NCBI GenBank assembly: GCA_018261655.1
Contig: JAGTSG010000014.1
Coordinates: 31,099 to 95,098, forward strand
Length of the DNA: 64,000 nt
Direction of reading: 5' to 3'
Origin: Pseudomonadota bacterium
GTDB taxonomy: Bacteria > Pseudomonadota > Gammaproteobacteria > Steroidobacterales > Steroidobacteraceae
Shown: one piece after another, positions 1 to 9,089 of the stretch
Layout of the letters: the number at the start of each line of letters is the position of its first letter
Position numbering within the stretch: the first letter of the stretch is position 1
Program-made: the position numbers and the translations under genes
The notes under the pieces: generated by a model
Told to the model about the DNA's origin: nothing
The model's input: only the letters and a program-made list of their open reading frames with translations
Databases searched by the model: none

Positions 1-168
1 CACCGACGGATCGAAGAAGGCGAAGAAGAACATCGTCGCGACCGACGCGGCCAGGAACGACGGCCACAGCGTGACCGCCATGTCCTGCGCCAGCTGGCTC
101 CAGGCGACCGGCCCCGGGTCGGCTTCCCCGGGATCGTCCACGCTGTCGGGTTGCGGGTCAGACTGCAT
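1..168 (-). CDS. Small membrane protein downstream of ccoP (3'-truncated by window)
   Basis: Only the first 56 codons lie in the window. They start MQSDPQPDSVDD, continue with a polar acidic N-terminus, and enter a hydrophobic stretch (VTLWPSFLAASVATMFFFAFF) that looks like a membrane segment. The ATG at 166-168 lies inside the 3' end of ccoP, so the two genes overlap by 11 bases and are probably co-translated. I do not recognise a named family. Small membrane proteins are often found between ccoP and ccoG and are assumed to help assemble or stabilise the oxidase, but that role is inference here. The end of the gene is outside the window. Confidence 0.6.
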   Translation of the reverse strand, partial: MQSDPQPDSVDDPGEADPGPVAWSQLAQDMAVTLWPSFLAASVATMFFFAFFDPSV

Positions 169-1035
169 CGGCCGCTGCTGCCTCGGGAGCTCCTTCCGCC
201 GCCGCGTCCGCGGCCGGCGCCTCCGCCTCGGGCGGCGGTGCGGGCGGCTGGTAGGGTGGCGCGAGGCTCAGGACGTAGGCGGCGAGCAGCCGCACCTTCG
301 GTTCGCCGAGCAGCTCGAGCTGCGCGGGCATCTGGTTGTTGCGGCCGTTGACGACGCCGTAGCGGATCTCGGCGGCCGTGCCCTCGTACAGCCAGGTGTC
401 GTCGGTCAGGTTGGGCGCGCCGACGGCCTGCATGCCCTTGCCGTCCAGGCCGTGGCACGACGCGCAGAACATCTCGAACTTCGGCCTGCCGGCGGCGGCC
501 AGGTCGGCAGGCGCCTGCAGGCCCGACAGCGACAGCACGTAGGCCACCACCTCCTCGACGCCCTGCGCGCCGAGCGCCTCGCCCCAGGGCGGCATCACCC
601 CGTTGCGAACATGGCGCAGTTGTTGGCGTAGAGGTTGCGCGCCACGCGCATCGCATCCGGGTCCTGTCCGAGCTGCTCGAGGCTCATCTCCGCGAAGCGC
701 GCGTAGACCGGCGCAGCGGCGGCCTCGGCCGCGTCCACCTGCTCCTGCCACTGCGCCTCCTGCGTCCAGCCCTTCGTGCCCTGCCAGCTGCCCAGGCCGG
801 GGTAGAGGACGAGGTAGACGATGCTGAAGGCGACCGAGCCGTAGAACAGCCACAGCCACCAGCGCGGGAGGGGGTTGTTGAACTCCCGCAGGTTGCCGTC
901 CCAGGTGTGCCCGGTGGTTTCCGCGTCCGGCTGCTCCGCCGGCGACCGCTTCGAGGTCACCCACAACAGCCACAGGGCCCCGACGACGTTGATCGCCGTC
1001 AGGATCACGATGAACAGGGTCCAGCCCGTAGTCAT
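158..1035 (-). pseudogene. ccoP: cbb3 oxidase dihaem cytochrome c subunit CcoP, broken by frameshift and internal deletion
   Basis: CcoP is the membrane-anchored dihaem c subunit that feeds electrons to CcoO/CcoN. The first 142 codons are a good CcoP N-terminus: a membrane segment, then a short helix with PLPRWWLWLFYGSVAF, up to NNCAM, where the first CxxCH should follow. The frame then runs to TGA at 595-597. The remainder resumes in another frame at RNGVMPPWGEA and includes the intact second haem motif CASCHG, ending in an Ala/Pro-rich tail at 158. Compared with the family, roughly 35-40 residues around haem 1 are absent and the frame is shifted, with the junction near 606-613. Either the gene is a true pseudogene or the assembly lost about 110 bases. 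The start at 1035 lies one base after the ccoQ stop codon. Confidence 0.85.
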
Positions 1036-1036
1036 C

Positions 1037-1195
1037 TTACTTGTCCTCGTTCTTGTCCGAATCTTCTTCGAGCGGCATGCGGGCGGCCTGGTCGAACTTC
1101 TGCTTCTGTCGCCCGCTCCACGCCCACCAGACCACGCCCACGAAGGCGAGCAGCGCGAGCACCGTCGCCAGGCCCTGCAGGGTTCCCGGGTCCAT
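1037..1195 (-). CDS. ccoQ: cbb3 oxidase small subunit CcoQ
   Basis: This 52-residue protein begins MDPGTLQGLATVLALLAFVG, has one N-terminal membrane helix containing VVWWAWSG, and ends in a highly charged tail (LEEDSDKNEDK). Length, topology and its place between ccoO and ccoP identify CcoQ (FixQ), which stabilises the cbb3 complex under oxygen. The ATG at 1193-1195 lies two bases downstream of the ccoO stop, and the TAA ends one base before the ccoP ATG, so the operon is tightly coupled. A longer open frame upstream has no conserved sequence and was not used. Confidence 0.85.
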   Translation of the reverse strand: MDPGTLQGLATVLALLAFVGVVWWAWSGRQKQKFDQAARMPLEEDSDKNEDK

Positions 1196-1197
1196 CC

Positions 1198-1806
1198 CTA
1201 CTTCCAGGTCTTGGATGCGGTGCCGAGGCCCTGCAGGTAGGCGATCAGCGCCTGCATCTCGGTCTTGCCCGCCACGTCGCCGGCCGCCGCTGCGACCTGC
1301 TCGTCCGTATACGGGACGCCGACCGCGCGCAGGGCCTGCATCTTGTCGCCGGTCAGCGAGCCGTCGACGGCCCGTTCGTCGAGCCACGGGAAGCCGGGCA
1401 TGTTCGACTCCGGCACCACGTCGCGCGGGTTGAGCAGGTGGATCCGGTGCCACTCGTCCGAGTAGCGGCCCCCGACACGGGCGAGGTCGGGCCCCGTGCG
1501 CTTCGAGCCGAACTGGAACGGATGGTCGTACACCGACTCGCCTGCGAGCGAGTAGTGGCCGTAGCGCTCCGTCTCGGCCCGCAGCGGGCGGATCATCTGC
1601 GAGTGGCAGACGTAGCAGCCCTCGCGGACGTAGATGTCACGCCCCTCGAGTTCCAGGGCGCTGTAGGGCTCCACGCCCGGCGCCGGCTCGGTGACCTGGC
1701 CGGAGAAGTAGAGCGGTACGATTTCCGCCAGCCCGCCGAAGCTGATCGCCACGGCCGTCAGCACGCCGAGCAAGCCGACGTTCTTTTCGATCTTCTCGTG
1801 ATTCAT
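1198..1806 (-). CDS. ccoO: cbb3 oxidase monohaem cytochrome c subunit CcoO
   Basis: This 202-residue protein has the CcoO layout: an N-terminal membrane anchor (residues about 8-35), then a periplasmic cytochrome c domain. The haem motif is GCYVCHSQ near residue 65, followed by the family hallmark [15 protein letters not shown]. Methionine-containing segments such as [10 protein letters not shown] fit the axial ligand region. It relays electrons from CcoP to the haem-copper centre in CcoN. It starts 11 bases after the ccoN stop codon. Full length and intact, unlike ccoP. Confidence 0.95.
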   Translation of the reverse strand: MNHEKIEKNVGLLGVLTAVAISFGGLAEIVPLYFSGQVTEPAPGVEPYSALELEGRDIYVREGCYVCHSQMIRPLRAETERYGHYSLAGESVYDHPFQFGSKRTGPDLARVGGRYSDEWHRIHLLNPRDVVPESNMPGFPWLDERAVDGSLTGDKMQALRAVGVPYTDEQVAAAAGDVAGKTEMQALIAYLQGLGTASKTWK

Positions 1807-1816
1807 GCTGCCACCC

Positions 1817-3241
1817 TCAGGCCGCTGCCGGCGCCATCACCGGCACGTCCTTCCCGGACGAGCCTGCGGCGATGGTTTTCCAGACGTTGTAGACCATGAT
1901 GAACATGCCGGAGAGCACCAGCAGTCCGCCGATGAGCCTCACCCCGTAGTACGGGTAGGTCGCGGCCAGCGACTCCACGAAGGTGTAGGTCAGCGTGCCG
2001 TCGTCGTTCGTGGCACGCCACATCAGGCCCTGCATCACGCCGGCGATCCACATCGAGGCGACGTAGAGCACGATGCCGATCGTCGTCGTCCAGAAGTGCA
2101 CGTCGATCAGCCTGGTGGAGTACATCGCGGTCTGGCCGTAGAGGCGCGGGATCAGCGCGTACATGCAGCCGATGGAGATCATCGCCACCCAGCCCAGCGC
2201 GCCGGAGTGGACGTGGCCGATGGTCCAGTCGGTGTAGTGCGACAGCGCGTTGACCGTCTTCACGGACATCATCGGTCCCTCGAAGGTCGACATTCCGTAG
2301 AACGACAGCGACACGATCATGAACTTCAGGATCGGGTCGGTGCGCAGTTTGTGCCAGGCGCCCGACAGGGTCATGATGCCGTTGATCATGCCGCCCCAGG
2401 ACGGCGCGATCAGGATGATGGAGAACACCATGCCGAGGGTCTGCGCCCAGTCCGGCAGCGTCGTGTAGTGCAGGTGGTGCGGTCCGGCCCACATGTAGAT
2501 GGCGACCAGCGCCCAGAAGTGCACCACCGACAGGCGGTAGGAGTAGACCGGCCGCTCGGCCTGCTTCGGGACGAAGTAGTACATCATCCCGAGGAAGCCC
2601 GCGGTCAGGAAGAAGCCCACCGCGTTGTGCCCGTACCACCACTGCACCATGGCGTCCACCGTCCCGGCATAGACGGAGTAGGACTTGGTCAGCGTCACGG
2701 GGACGGCCATGCTGTTGCCGATGTGCAGCACCGCGATGGTGATGATGTAGGCGGCGAAGAACCAGTTGGCGACGTAGATGTGCTTGACCTTGCGCTTGAC
2801 CATCGTGCCGAAGAACACCACGCCGTAGGTGACCCAGACGACGGCGATCAGCACGTCGATCGGCCATTCCAGCTCGGCGTATTCCTTGGACGTCGTGATC
2901 CCGAGCGGAAGCGTGATCGCGGCGAGCACGATGATCAGCTGCCAGCCCCAGAAGGTGAACGCGGCCAGCCGGTCGCCGAAGAGGCGGGTGTGGCAGGTCC
3001 GCTGCACGACGTAGTAGGACGCGGCGAACAGCGCGGAGCCGCCGAAGGCGAAGATCACCGCGTTGGTGTGCAGCGGCCGCAGGCGGCTGTAGGTCAGCCA
3101 GGGCACGTCGAGGTTCAGCGCCGGGAACATCAGCTGGGCCGCGATGATCACGCCGACCAGCATCCCGACGATGCCCCAGATGATGGTCATGATGGCGAAC
3201 TGCCGCACGACCTTGTCGTTATAGGTCTCGACCCGTTCCAT
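1817..3241 (-). CDS. ccoN: cbb3 oxidase catalytic subunit I CcoN
   Basis: This is the 474-residue haem-copper oxidase subunit I of the C family. It starts [19 protein letters not shown] and has about 12 membrane segments. Haem and copper ligand regions are visible, including [40 protein letters not shown] and [13 protein letters not shown]. It reduces oxygen to water at the inner membrane and normally has high oxygen affinity. The ATG at 3239-3241 was chosen because conservation begins there; the open frame upstream is unconserved. First gene of ccoNOQP. I found no convincing FNR/Anr box in the upstream gap. Confidence 0.96.
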   Translation of the reverse strand: MERVETYNDKVVRQFAIMTIIWGIVGMLVGVIIAAQLMFPALNLDVPWLTYSRLRPLHTNAVIFAFGGSALFAASYYVVQRTCHTRLFGDRLAAFTFWGWQLIIVLAAITLPLGITTSKEYAELEWPIDVLIAVVWVTYGVVFFGTMVKRKVKHIYVANWFFAAYIITIAVLHIGNSMAVPVTLTKSYSVYAGTVDAMVQWWYGHNAVGFFLTAGFLGMMYYFVPKQAERPVYSYRLSVVHFWALVAIYMWAGPHHLHYTTLPDWAQTLGMVFSIILIAPSWGGMINGIMTLSGAWHKLRTDPILKFMIVSLSFYGMSTFEGPMMSVKTVNALSHYTDWTIGHVHSGALGWVAMISIGCMYALIPRLYGQTAMYSTRLIDVHFWTTTIGIVLYVASMWIAGVMQGLMWRATNDDGTLTYTFVESLAATYPYYGVRLIGGLLVLSGMFIMVYNVWKTIAAGSSGKDVPVMAPAAA

Positions 3242-3487
3242 TGAGTTTTTCCCCACTTGATGTCTGGACAGCGCATGCCCCGGCCGCGGTCTGGCCGCAG
3301 GCCTCGCCATGCTACTGAGCGCCGCCGTGCGGCAGACATAGTGGCATTCCACCGGCCGGCGGCGGCCGGCCCGGCCGGCCCCACGCGCGTCCTCCCGCCC
3401 TGCGCGGTCCTTGTGGGACAGGCATTTGTGCGGAGGGCGCCGGGCCGGTCCGCCGTTATGCTGGATCCGGCCGCCGGGTCGGGGCCG

Positions 3488-3501
3488 GTGACCTGGGTCA
3501 C
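3488..3501. repeat. Perfect inverted repeat, possible operator
   Basis: GTGACC and GGTCAC are separated by two bases (TG), giving a 14-base dyad. It lies about 145 bases upstream of the acyl-CoA dehydrogenase start and 247 bases upstream of ccoN. The arms are perfect, but such a short GC-rich dyad can arise by chance. A regulatory role is inference. Confidence 0.35.
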
Positions 3502-3575
3502 AGACATCGGGACAGGAAGCTGACTGCGGACCCCGACAGGACGCTCGGCCTGCTGGTCGTGCGCTGCCCGGCCAC

Positions 3576-3605
3576 CTGACCGGACGGTCCCTGCTCACGT
3601 AGAAT
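3576..3605 (+). promoter_or_regulatory. Possible sigma-70 promoter of the acyl-CoA dehydrogenase gene
   Basis: A -10-like TAGAAT at 3600-3605 is preceded, 18 bases upstream, by CTGACC at 3576-3581, which matches the -35 consensus at TGAC. The start codon follows about 40 bases downstream. AT-rich hexamers are rare in this DNA, which adds some weight, but the -35 is weak. Confidence 0.35.
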
Positions 3606-3645
3606 CCATCCCACCCTCCACGAACCACGGAACACACGGTCGAAC

Positions 3646-5439
3646 ATGCTTTCCTACCGCGCTCCCCTCAGGGAAATCCGCTTTGTCCTGCACGAAGTGC
3701 TGCACGCCAGTCACCACTATGCCGAGCTCGGCCGCAAGGACCTGAACGAAGAGTTCATCGACAGCGTCCTCGAGGGCGCCGCGCGTTTCGCCGAGGAGGT
3801 GATCGCGCCGACCAACGAGCCGGGCGACCGGGTCGGGGTCCGGCTCACCGACGACGGCGTGGTGACGCCCCCCGGCTTCCGCGAGGCCTACGCGCAGTTC
3901 GTCGGGGACGGCTGGGCGGCGCTCTGCGGTCCGGAGGAGTTCGGCGGCCAGGGGCTGCCCGAAGGCTTCGGCGGCCCGGTGGGCGAGTTGTTCGTCTCCG
4001 CCAACCAGTCCTGGAAGCTGTACAGCGGGCTGACGGACAGCGCGCTGCTGTGCCTGGAGAAGCACGCCAGCGACGAGCTGAAGGCGCTGTACCTGCCGAA
4101 GCTGGTGACCGGCGAGTGGACCGGGACCATGTGCCTGACCGAGGCACAGGCGGGCACCGACCTCGGCCTGCTCCGGTCCCGCGCGGAGCCCGACGGCGAG
4201 GGCAGCTACCGCATCACCGGCGAGAAGATCTTCATCACCAGCGGCGACCATGACGTCGCCGCCAACATCGTCCACCTCGTGCTGGCGAGGCTGCCCGACG
4301 CGCCGGCCGGGACGCGCGGCATCAGCCTGTTCCTCGTGCCGAAGCGCCTGCCCGACGCGAACGGCGAGCCCGGCGCGGCAAACGGCGTCCGCTGCAGCCG
4401 GCTCGAGGAGAAGCTCGGCATCCACGGTTCCGCCACCTGCGTGATGAACTTCGAGAACGCCCGCGGCTGGCTGGTGGGCGAGCCGAACGCCGGCCTCAGG
4501 AGCATGTTCGTGATGATGAACCACGCCCGGCTGTGGGTGGGCCTGCAGGGCCTCGCGCAGGCCGAGCGCTCGCGGCAGGCGGCGCTCGACTACGCGCGCG
4601 AGCGCCGCCAGGGCCGGGCCGCGCGGGGCAGCGCGAAGCCCGACAAGCCGGCCGACCTGATCGTGGACCATGCCGACGTGCGCCGCATGCTGCTGACGCA
4701 GAAGGCGTTCATCGAGGCGTCGCGCCTGCTCACTTACTTCGCCGGCATGCAGATGGACAAGGCGAAGTACCATCCGGATGCCGCCGAGCGCCAGCGCGGC
4801 GCCGACCTGCTGGCCATCCTGACGCCGGTGGTGAAGGCATTCGTCACCGACATGGCGGTGGAAGTGACCAACCTCGGCATCCAGGTGCACGGCGGTTACG
4901 GCTACATCCGCGAGACCGGCGTCGAGCAGTTCATGCGCGATGCGCGCATCGCCTGCATCTACGAGGGCACGAACGGCGTCCAGGCACTCGACCTGCTGGG
5001 CCGCAAGGTGCTCGGTTCGGGCGGCCAGCTGGCGCGCCTGCTGGGCGGGCTCATCGGGGCCTTCTGCCAGAACCACGCGGGCTACGAGGAGATGGCGGAC
5101 TTCGTGCCGCGCCTTGCCGGCCTGCTCAAGGAGTGGAGCGAGGCGACCGAGCAGGTGGCGCAACGCGCTGCCCGCGATCCCGACGAGATCGGTGCCGCCG
5201 CCGCGGACTACCTGCAGTTCACCGGCTACCTCTGTCTGGCCTGGTGCTGGGCCAAGATGGCGGCGGTGGCGATCGCCGCGCTCAGGAACTCGCCCGACGA
5301 CCCTGCCTTCTACCAGGCGAAGGTCGCCACGGCCCGCTTCTTCTTCGCCCGGCTGCTGCCCAGGGCCGAGGCTCACCTCGACGCCCTGCAGTCGGGGTCG
5401 GCGTCGGTCATGGCGCTCTCCACCGGGCAGCTGGGCTGA
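3646..5439 (+). CDS. Acyl-CoA dehydrogenase, FadE-like with C-terminal extension
   Basis: This 597-residue flavoprotein catalyses alpha-beta dehydrogenation of an acyl-CoA and passes electrons to ETF. The N-terminal domain occupies roughly residues 40-160. The FAD/substrate motif [13 protein letters not shown] lies at about 161-173 and [10 protein letters not shown] at about 193-202. The C-terminal helical domain carries [18 protein letters not shown] and the catalytic-glutamate region [17 protein letters not shown] near residue 440. The last 130 residues are the extra helical domain of the roughly 600-residue bacterial acyl-CoA dehydrogenases. Chain-length preference cannot be read from sequence. 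Its TGA lies four bases before proB, so the three genes may be co-transcribed although their functions differ. Confidence 0.9.
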   Translation: MLSYRAPLREIRFVLHEVLHASHHYAELGRKDLNEEFIDSVLEGAARFAEEVIAPTNEPGDRVGVRLTDDGVVTPPGFREAYAQFVGDGWAALCGPEEFGGQGLPEGFGGPVGELFVSANQSWKLYSGLTDSALLCLEKHASDELKALYLPKLVTGEWTGTMCLTEAQAGTDLGLLRSRAEPDGEGSYRITGEKIFITSGDHDVAANIVHLVLARLPDAPAGTRGISLFLVPKRLPDANGEPGAANGVRCSRLEEKLGIHGSATCVMNFENARGWLVGEPNAGLRSMFVMMNHARLWVGLQGLAQAERSRQAALDYARERRQGRAARGSAKPDKPADLIVDHADVRRMLLTQKAFIEASRLLTYFAGMQMDKAKYHPDAAERQRGADLLAILTPVVKAFVTDMAVEVTNLGIQVHGGYGYIRETGVEQFMRDARIACIYEGTNGVQALDLLGRKVLGSGGQLARLLGGLIGAFCQNHAGYEEMADFVPRLAGLLKEWSEATEQVAQRAARDPDEIGAAAADYLQFTGYLCLAWCWAKMAAVAIAALRNSPDDPAFYQAKVATARFFFARLLPRAEAHLDALQSGSASVMALSTGQLG

Positions 5440-5443
5440 CGCG

Positions 5444-6604
5444 ATGTCGCAGGCGGACCAGGCGCGCGCGCGCCGCCTGGCCCGGGCGCGCCGCGTCGTG
5501 GTCAAGGTCGGGTCGTCGCTGCTGGTGGATGGCGCGACGGGGCGGCTCAATCGCAGCTGGCTCGAGTCGCTGGCCGCCGATGTCGCGACGATGCGGGGTC
5601 GCGGCCAGGACGTCGTGCTGGTGTCCTCGGGCGCCATTGCGCTGGGACGACGCCACCTCGGGCTGCCGGCCGGCCGCCTGCGGCTCGAGGAGAGCCAGGC
5701 GGCCGCCGCGGTCGGCCAGATCCGCCTCGCTCACGCCTGGAAGGAGGTGCTCGAGGCGCACGGCGTCGCCGTCGCCCAGGTGTTGCTCACCTTCGGCGAC
5801 ACCGAGCAGCGCCGGCGCTACCTGAACGCGCGCTCGACGCTCAACACGCTCCTGGCACTCGGCGCCGTGCCGGTGATCAACGAGAACGACACGGTGGCGA
5901 CCGCCGAGATCCGCTACGGCGACAACGACAGGCTCGCCGCGCGCGTGGCGCAGATGCTCGCGGCCGACTGCACGGTGCTGCTGTCCGACGTGCCGGGCCT
6001 GTTCACCGCGGATCCCGCGCGCGACCCGGGCGCGCGGTTCCTCGCCGAAGTCGGCGAGATCACCGCGGAGATCGAGTCGATGGCCGGCGGGCCGGGATCG
6101 GGCGTCGGCTCGGGCGGGATGGCCACCAAGGTCGAGGCGGCGCGCATCGCGGTCGGCGCCGGCTGCCACTTGTGCATCGCGTCAGGGAAGGTCCCGCATC
6201 CGCTCGCTGCGATCGAGCAGGGCGGGCGCTGCACCTGGTTCGTGGCGCACGAGCAGCCGGTCGCGGTCCGCAAGCAGTGGATCGCGGGCACGCTGAAGGC
6301 GGCGGGCGGCCTGGTCATCGACGAGGGCGCGGCGACGGCGCTGGGGCGCGGCAAGAGCCTGTTGCCGGCCGGCGTGGTCGCGGTGCAGGGACGCTTCGAC
6401 CGCGGCGACGCGGTGCGCGTCACAGGGCCGGACGGCCGCGAGGTGGCGCGCGGACTGTCGGCCTATTCGAGCGACGACGTGCGCCGCATACTCGGACGCA
6501 GGAGCGCGGAGATCGAGCAGCTGCTCGGCTACCGGGGCCGTGACGAGGTCATCCACCGTGACGACCTGGTGGTCCTGGGACCGCGGCGCGGGAGCGGGGC
6601 ATGA
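5444..6604 (+). CDS. proB: Glutamate 5-kinase
   Basis: ProB phosphorylates glutamate to glutamyl-5-phosphate, the first step of proline synthesis. The 386-residue protein has the amino acid kinase fold ([13 protein letters not shown] at the N-terminus, [28 protein letters not shown]-type [21 protein letters not shown]) and a C-terminal PUA domain from about residue 290 ([21 protein letters not shown]). The ATG at 5444 is four bases after the preceding stop. The stop overlaps the proA start by four bases (ATGA), so proB and proA are translationally coupled. Expected feedback inhibition by proline is a family property. Confidence 0.96.
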   Translation: MSQADQARARRLARARRVVVKVGSSLLVDGATGRLNRSWLESLAADVATMRGRGQDVVLVSSGAIALGRRHLGLPAGRLRLEESQAAAAVGQIRLAHAWKEVLEAHGVAVAQVLLTFGDTEQRRRYLNARSTLNTLLALGAVPVINENDTVATAEIRYGDNDRLAARVAQMLAADCTVLLSDVPGLFTADPARDPGARFLAEVGEITAEIESMAGGPGSGVGSGGMATKVEAARIAVGAGCHLCIASGKVPHPLAAIEQGGRCTWFVAHEQPVAVRKQWIAGTLKAAGGLVIDEGAATALGRGKSLLPAGVVAVQGRFDRGDAVRVTGPDGREVARGLSAYSSDDVRRILGRRSAEIEQLLGYRGRDEVIHRDDLVVLGPRRGSGA

Positions 6605-7872
6605 CGGGGCGGGCGCTGGGCGAGGTCATGGACGAGCTGGGCGGCAACGCGCTGGCGGCAGCGCGCGTCCTGGCGCGTGCGCCCGCGCCGGTGAAAAATG
6701 CCGCGCTCGAGGCGGCCGCAGCCGCGCTGCGGCGCAATGCCTCCGTCGTCCTGGAGGCGAACGCCGCCGACATGCGCTCGGCGCAGGAGCGCGGGCTCGG
6801 CAGCGCGATGCTCGACCGGCTCCGGCTCGATGAATCGCGGGTCGAGGCCATGGCCGCCGGCCTCGGGCAGGTCGCGGCTTTGCCCGACCCCGTCGGGCGC
6901 GTGCTGGCGGAGTGGACGCGGCCCAACGGGCTGGTGATCCAGCGCGTCAGTGTCCCGCTCGGCGTCATCGGCATCATCTACGAGAGCCGCCCCAACGTGA
7001 CGGCCGATGCGGGCGCTCTCTGCCTGAAGTCGGGCAACGCCGCGATCCTGCGCGGAGGGTCGGAAAGCGCCGCGTCGAGCCGCGCGATCCATGCGTGCCT
7101 GGTCGAGGGACTGGTCGCCGCCGGCCTGCCCGCGAGCTGCGTGCAGCTCGTTCCCACCCAGGATCGAGAGGCCGTCGGCTACCTGCTCAAGGGCATGACC
7201 GACTACGTGGACGTGATCGTCCCGCGCGGCGGCAAGGGGCTGATCGCGCGGGTCCAGCAGGATGCGCGGGTACCCGTGATCGGCCACCTCGAGGGCAACT
7301 GCCACGTGTACGTGGACGGCTCGGCCGACCTCAACATGGCCCGCGAGATCGTGCTCAACGCGAAGCTGCGGCGCACCGGGATCTGCGGCGCCGCGGAGAC
7401 GGTGCTGTTCGACCGCGCGGCCGTCGCCACCCACCTGGGACCGGTCGTCAAGGCTCTGCTCGATGCCGGTTGCGAGGTGCGCGGTGACTCGACGGTCCGG
7501 GCGGCGGATCCACGCGTCCTGCCGGCCACCGAGGACGACTGGTACACGGAATACCTCGACGCGATCATCGCTGCGCGGGTCGTGGACGGCGTGGACGGGG
7601 CGGCCTCCCACATCGCGAAATACGGTTCGGCGCACACGGAGTCGATCGTGGCCGAGGACCGCGCGGCGGCCGAGCGCTTCCTGGCCGAGGTCGACAGCGC
7701 GATCGTGCTGCACAACGCATCGACGCAGTACGCCGACGGCGGCGAGTTCGGGATGGGCGCGGAAATCGGCATCTCGACCGACAGGTTCCACGCGCGCGGC
7801 CCGGTCGGGCTCGAGCAGCTGGTCAGCTACAAGTACGTGGTGCGCGGCAGCGGTCAGCTCAGGCCCGGCTGA
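6601..7872 (+). CDS. proA: Glutamate-5-semialdehyde dehydrogenase (gamma-glutamyl phosphate reductase)
   Basis: ProA reduces glutamyl-5-phosphate with NADPH to glutamate semialdehyde, which cyclises to pyrroline-5-carboxylate. The 423-residue protein has the aldehyde dehydrogenase-like fold. Visible motifs are [35 protein letters not shown] and the catalytic cysteine in [11 protein letters not shown] near residue 262. The C-terminus has the family signature [25 protein letters not shown] (split here only for description). Length is normal. It is coupled to proB by a four-base overlap and ends 17 bases before the convergent moaE stop. Confidence 0.96.
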   Translation: MTGRALGEVMDELGGNALAAARVLARAPAPVKNAALEAAAAALRRNASVVLEANAADMRSAQERGLGSAMLDRLRLDESRVEAMAAGLGQVAALPDPVGRVLAEWTRPNGLVIQRVSVPLGVIGIIYESRPNVTADAGALCLKSGNAAILRGGSESAASSRAIHACLVEGLVAAGLPASCVQLVPTQDREAVGYLLKGMTDYVDVIVPRGGKGLIARVQQDARVPVIGHLEGNCHVYVDGSADLNMAREIVLNAKLRRTGICGAAETVLFDRAAVATHLGPVVKALLDAGCEVRGDSTVRAADPRVLPATEDDWYTEYLDAIIAARVVDGVDGAASHIAKYGSAHTESIVAEDRAAAERFLAEVDSAIVLHNASTQYADGGEFGMGAEIGISTDRFHARGPVGLEQLVSYKYVVRGSGQLRPG

Positions 7873-7889
7873 CCCGGGAGCCCGCGGGC

Positions 7890-8369
7890 CTAGTGACCGT
7901 GCGGGTGGCCGTGCCCGTGCGCGTGGCCGGGTTGCGCGGCCGCCTCGGCGCAGCGTTCGCAGTTCACCCAGCCGGAGTCACCGTCGAGGTAGTGCTCCTT
8001 CTTCCAGATGGGGACCCGGTGCTTGACCTCGTCGATGATGTAACGGCAGGCGGCGAAGGCCTCGGCGCGGTGGCCGCTGGCGACGCCGACCCAGACCGCG
8101 ACTTCGCCGAGGCCGAGCTCGCCCAGCCGGTGCACGCAGCACGCGCCGCGGATGCCGAAGCGTTCGACGGCCTCGGCGACGATGCGCGCGCCTTCCTTCA
8201 GCGCCAGTTCCTCGAAGGCCTCGTAGTCGAGGCGCCGCACCTCGCGGCCCTCGTTCTCGTTGCGGACCCGGCCCTCGAAGGAGACGAAGCCGCCCGCGGC
8301 CACGTCGGCGAGGCCCGCCGCCAGCGCGGCCGGGTCGATTGGCCCGCGGCTGAACGAAAACCCGTTCAT
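7890..8369 (-). CDS. moaE: Molybdopterin synthase catalytic subunit MoaE, with a His-rich tail
   Basis: MoaE with MoaD inserts the dithiolene sulphurs into cyclic pyranopterin monophosphate to make molybdopterin. The 159-residue protein shows GGFVSFEGRVRNEN, LDYEAFEELA, CCVHRLGELGLGE, VASGHRAEAF and the active-site lysines in VPIWKKEHYLDG. The last 12 residues are GHAHGHGHPHGH, a histidine tail that is not part of the standard fold and could bind metal. The ATG overlaps the moaD stop by four bases. Last gene of the moa group. Confidence 0.93.
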   Translation of the reverse strand: MNGFSFSRGPIDPAALAAGLADVAAGGFVSFEGRVRNENEGREVRRLDYEAFEELALKEGARIVAEAVERFGIRGACCVHRLGELGLGEVAVWVGVASGHRAEAFAACRYIIDEVKHRVPIWKKEHYLDGDSGWVNCERCAEAAAQPGHAHGHGHPHGH

Positions 8370-8608
8370 CCGCCTGCCACCGGAGGAATGAAGACGATCT
8401 CGTCGCCGTCGGCGAGCGTCCGCGACCAGTCCGCGAACTCGGCGTTGACGGCCACCCGCAGCCGGTCGCGGCCCAGGCTGAAGCCATGGCGGGCCGCGAG
8501 TTCCTCGAACAGGCCCGCGGCATCGGCCGCGCCGGTCTCCACCGTCTCCTCGCCGCGGCCGGCCTGCTCGCGCAGCACGGCGTAGTACTTCAGCCGGACG
8601 CGCGCCAT
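8366..8608 (-). CDS. moaD: Molybdopterin synthase sulfur carrier subunit MoaD
   Basis: This 80-residue ubiquitin-like protein starts [17 protein letters not shown] and ends VFIPPVAGG. The C-terminal Gly-Gly is the residue pair adenylated and thiocarboxylated before sulphur transfer to the pterin. Length and ending are typical of MoaD. Its ATG overlaps the moaC stop by one base, and its own stop overlaps moaE by four, so moaC, moaD and moaE are translationally coupled. Confidence 0.92.
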   Translation of the reverse strand: MARVRLKYYAVLREQAGRGEETVETGAADAAGLFEELAARHGFSLGRDRLRVAVNAEFADWSRTLADGDEIVFIPPVAGG

Positions 8609-9087
8609 CAGCCGGCGTCTCCCGCGCGGAAGTCGCTCTTGCCGCCGGTCTTCTCGACCAGGCGGACGTCCGCGATGACGATCCCGTGGGACAGGGCCTT
8701 GCACATGTCGTAGACGGTCAGCGCGGCCACCGACGCGCCGGTCAGCGCTTCCATCTCGACCCCGGTCCGGCCGTGGACCGATACGGTGCAGCGGATGTGG
8801 ACGTCACTGCCCGCATCGCAGTCGATCTCGATGCGGCACTTCTCGAGTCCCAGCGGATGGCAGAACGGGACGAGGTCGTGCGTGCGCTTGGCCGCCATCG
8901 TGCCTGCGATGATCGCGGTGTGGAACACCGGGCCCTTGGCGGTGATGAAGCCCCGTGCGCGCAGCGTCTCCGCCACCGGGCCTGGCAGCCGGACCACGGC
9001 CGCGGCCGTGGCGCCGCGCAGGGTCACCTGCTTTTCGCTGACGTCCACCATCGCCGGGCGGCCTTCGCTGTCGACATGGGAGAGCAT
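8608..9087 (-). CDS. moaC: Cyclic pyranopterin monophosphate synthase MoaC
   Basis: MoaC converts the MoaA product (3',8-cyclo-GTP) to cyclic pyranopterin monophosphate. The 159-residue protein has the expected motifs: [14 protein letters not shown] at the N-terminus, [56 protein letters not shown], and the lysine-rich end KTGGKSDF. The start lies two bases downstream of the moaA stop. Complete and normal in length. Confidence 0.95.
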   Translation of the reverse strand: MLSHVDSEGRPAMVDVSEKQVTLRGATAAAVVRLPGPVAETLRARGFITAKGPVFHTAIIAGTMAAKRTHDLVPFCHPLGLEKCRIEIDCDAGSDVHIRCTVSVHGRTGVEMEALTGASVAALTVYDMCKALSHGIVIADVRLVEKTGGKSDFRAGDAG

Positions 9088-9089
9088 GT

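Larger units (their letters stand above)
3242..3645. other. Divergent intergenic region, no gene
   Basis: About 400 bases separate ccoN (-) from the acyl-CoA dehydrogenase (+). Open frames exist on both strands but have no recognisable protein and are typical chance frames of GC-rich DNA. The stretch holds a perfect inverted repeat at 3488-3501, several CCGG-rich tracts around 3355-3380 and a possible plus-strand promoter near 3576-3605. It probably carries the control regions of both flanking genes. Confidence 0.6.

Noticed and set aside
155..164. GGGTCAGAC near the ccoP end, resembling an arm of the dispersed repeat
   Set aside because: No matching right arm or inner hairpin nearby, and the bases are part of ccoP coding sequence and the next gene's start. 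Coincidence is enough.
3257..3272. Possible FNR/Anr box (TTGAT half-site) upstream of ccoN
   Set aside because: Only one half-site matches; the other half (read as TGTCC) is poor, and the position is within about 30 bases of the start codon, too close for activation.
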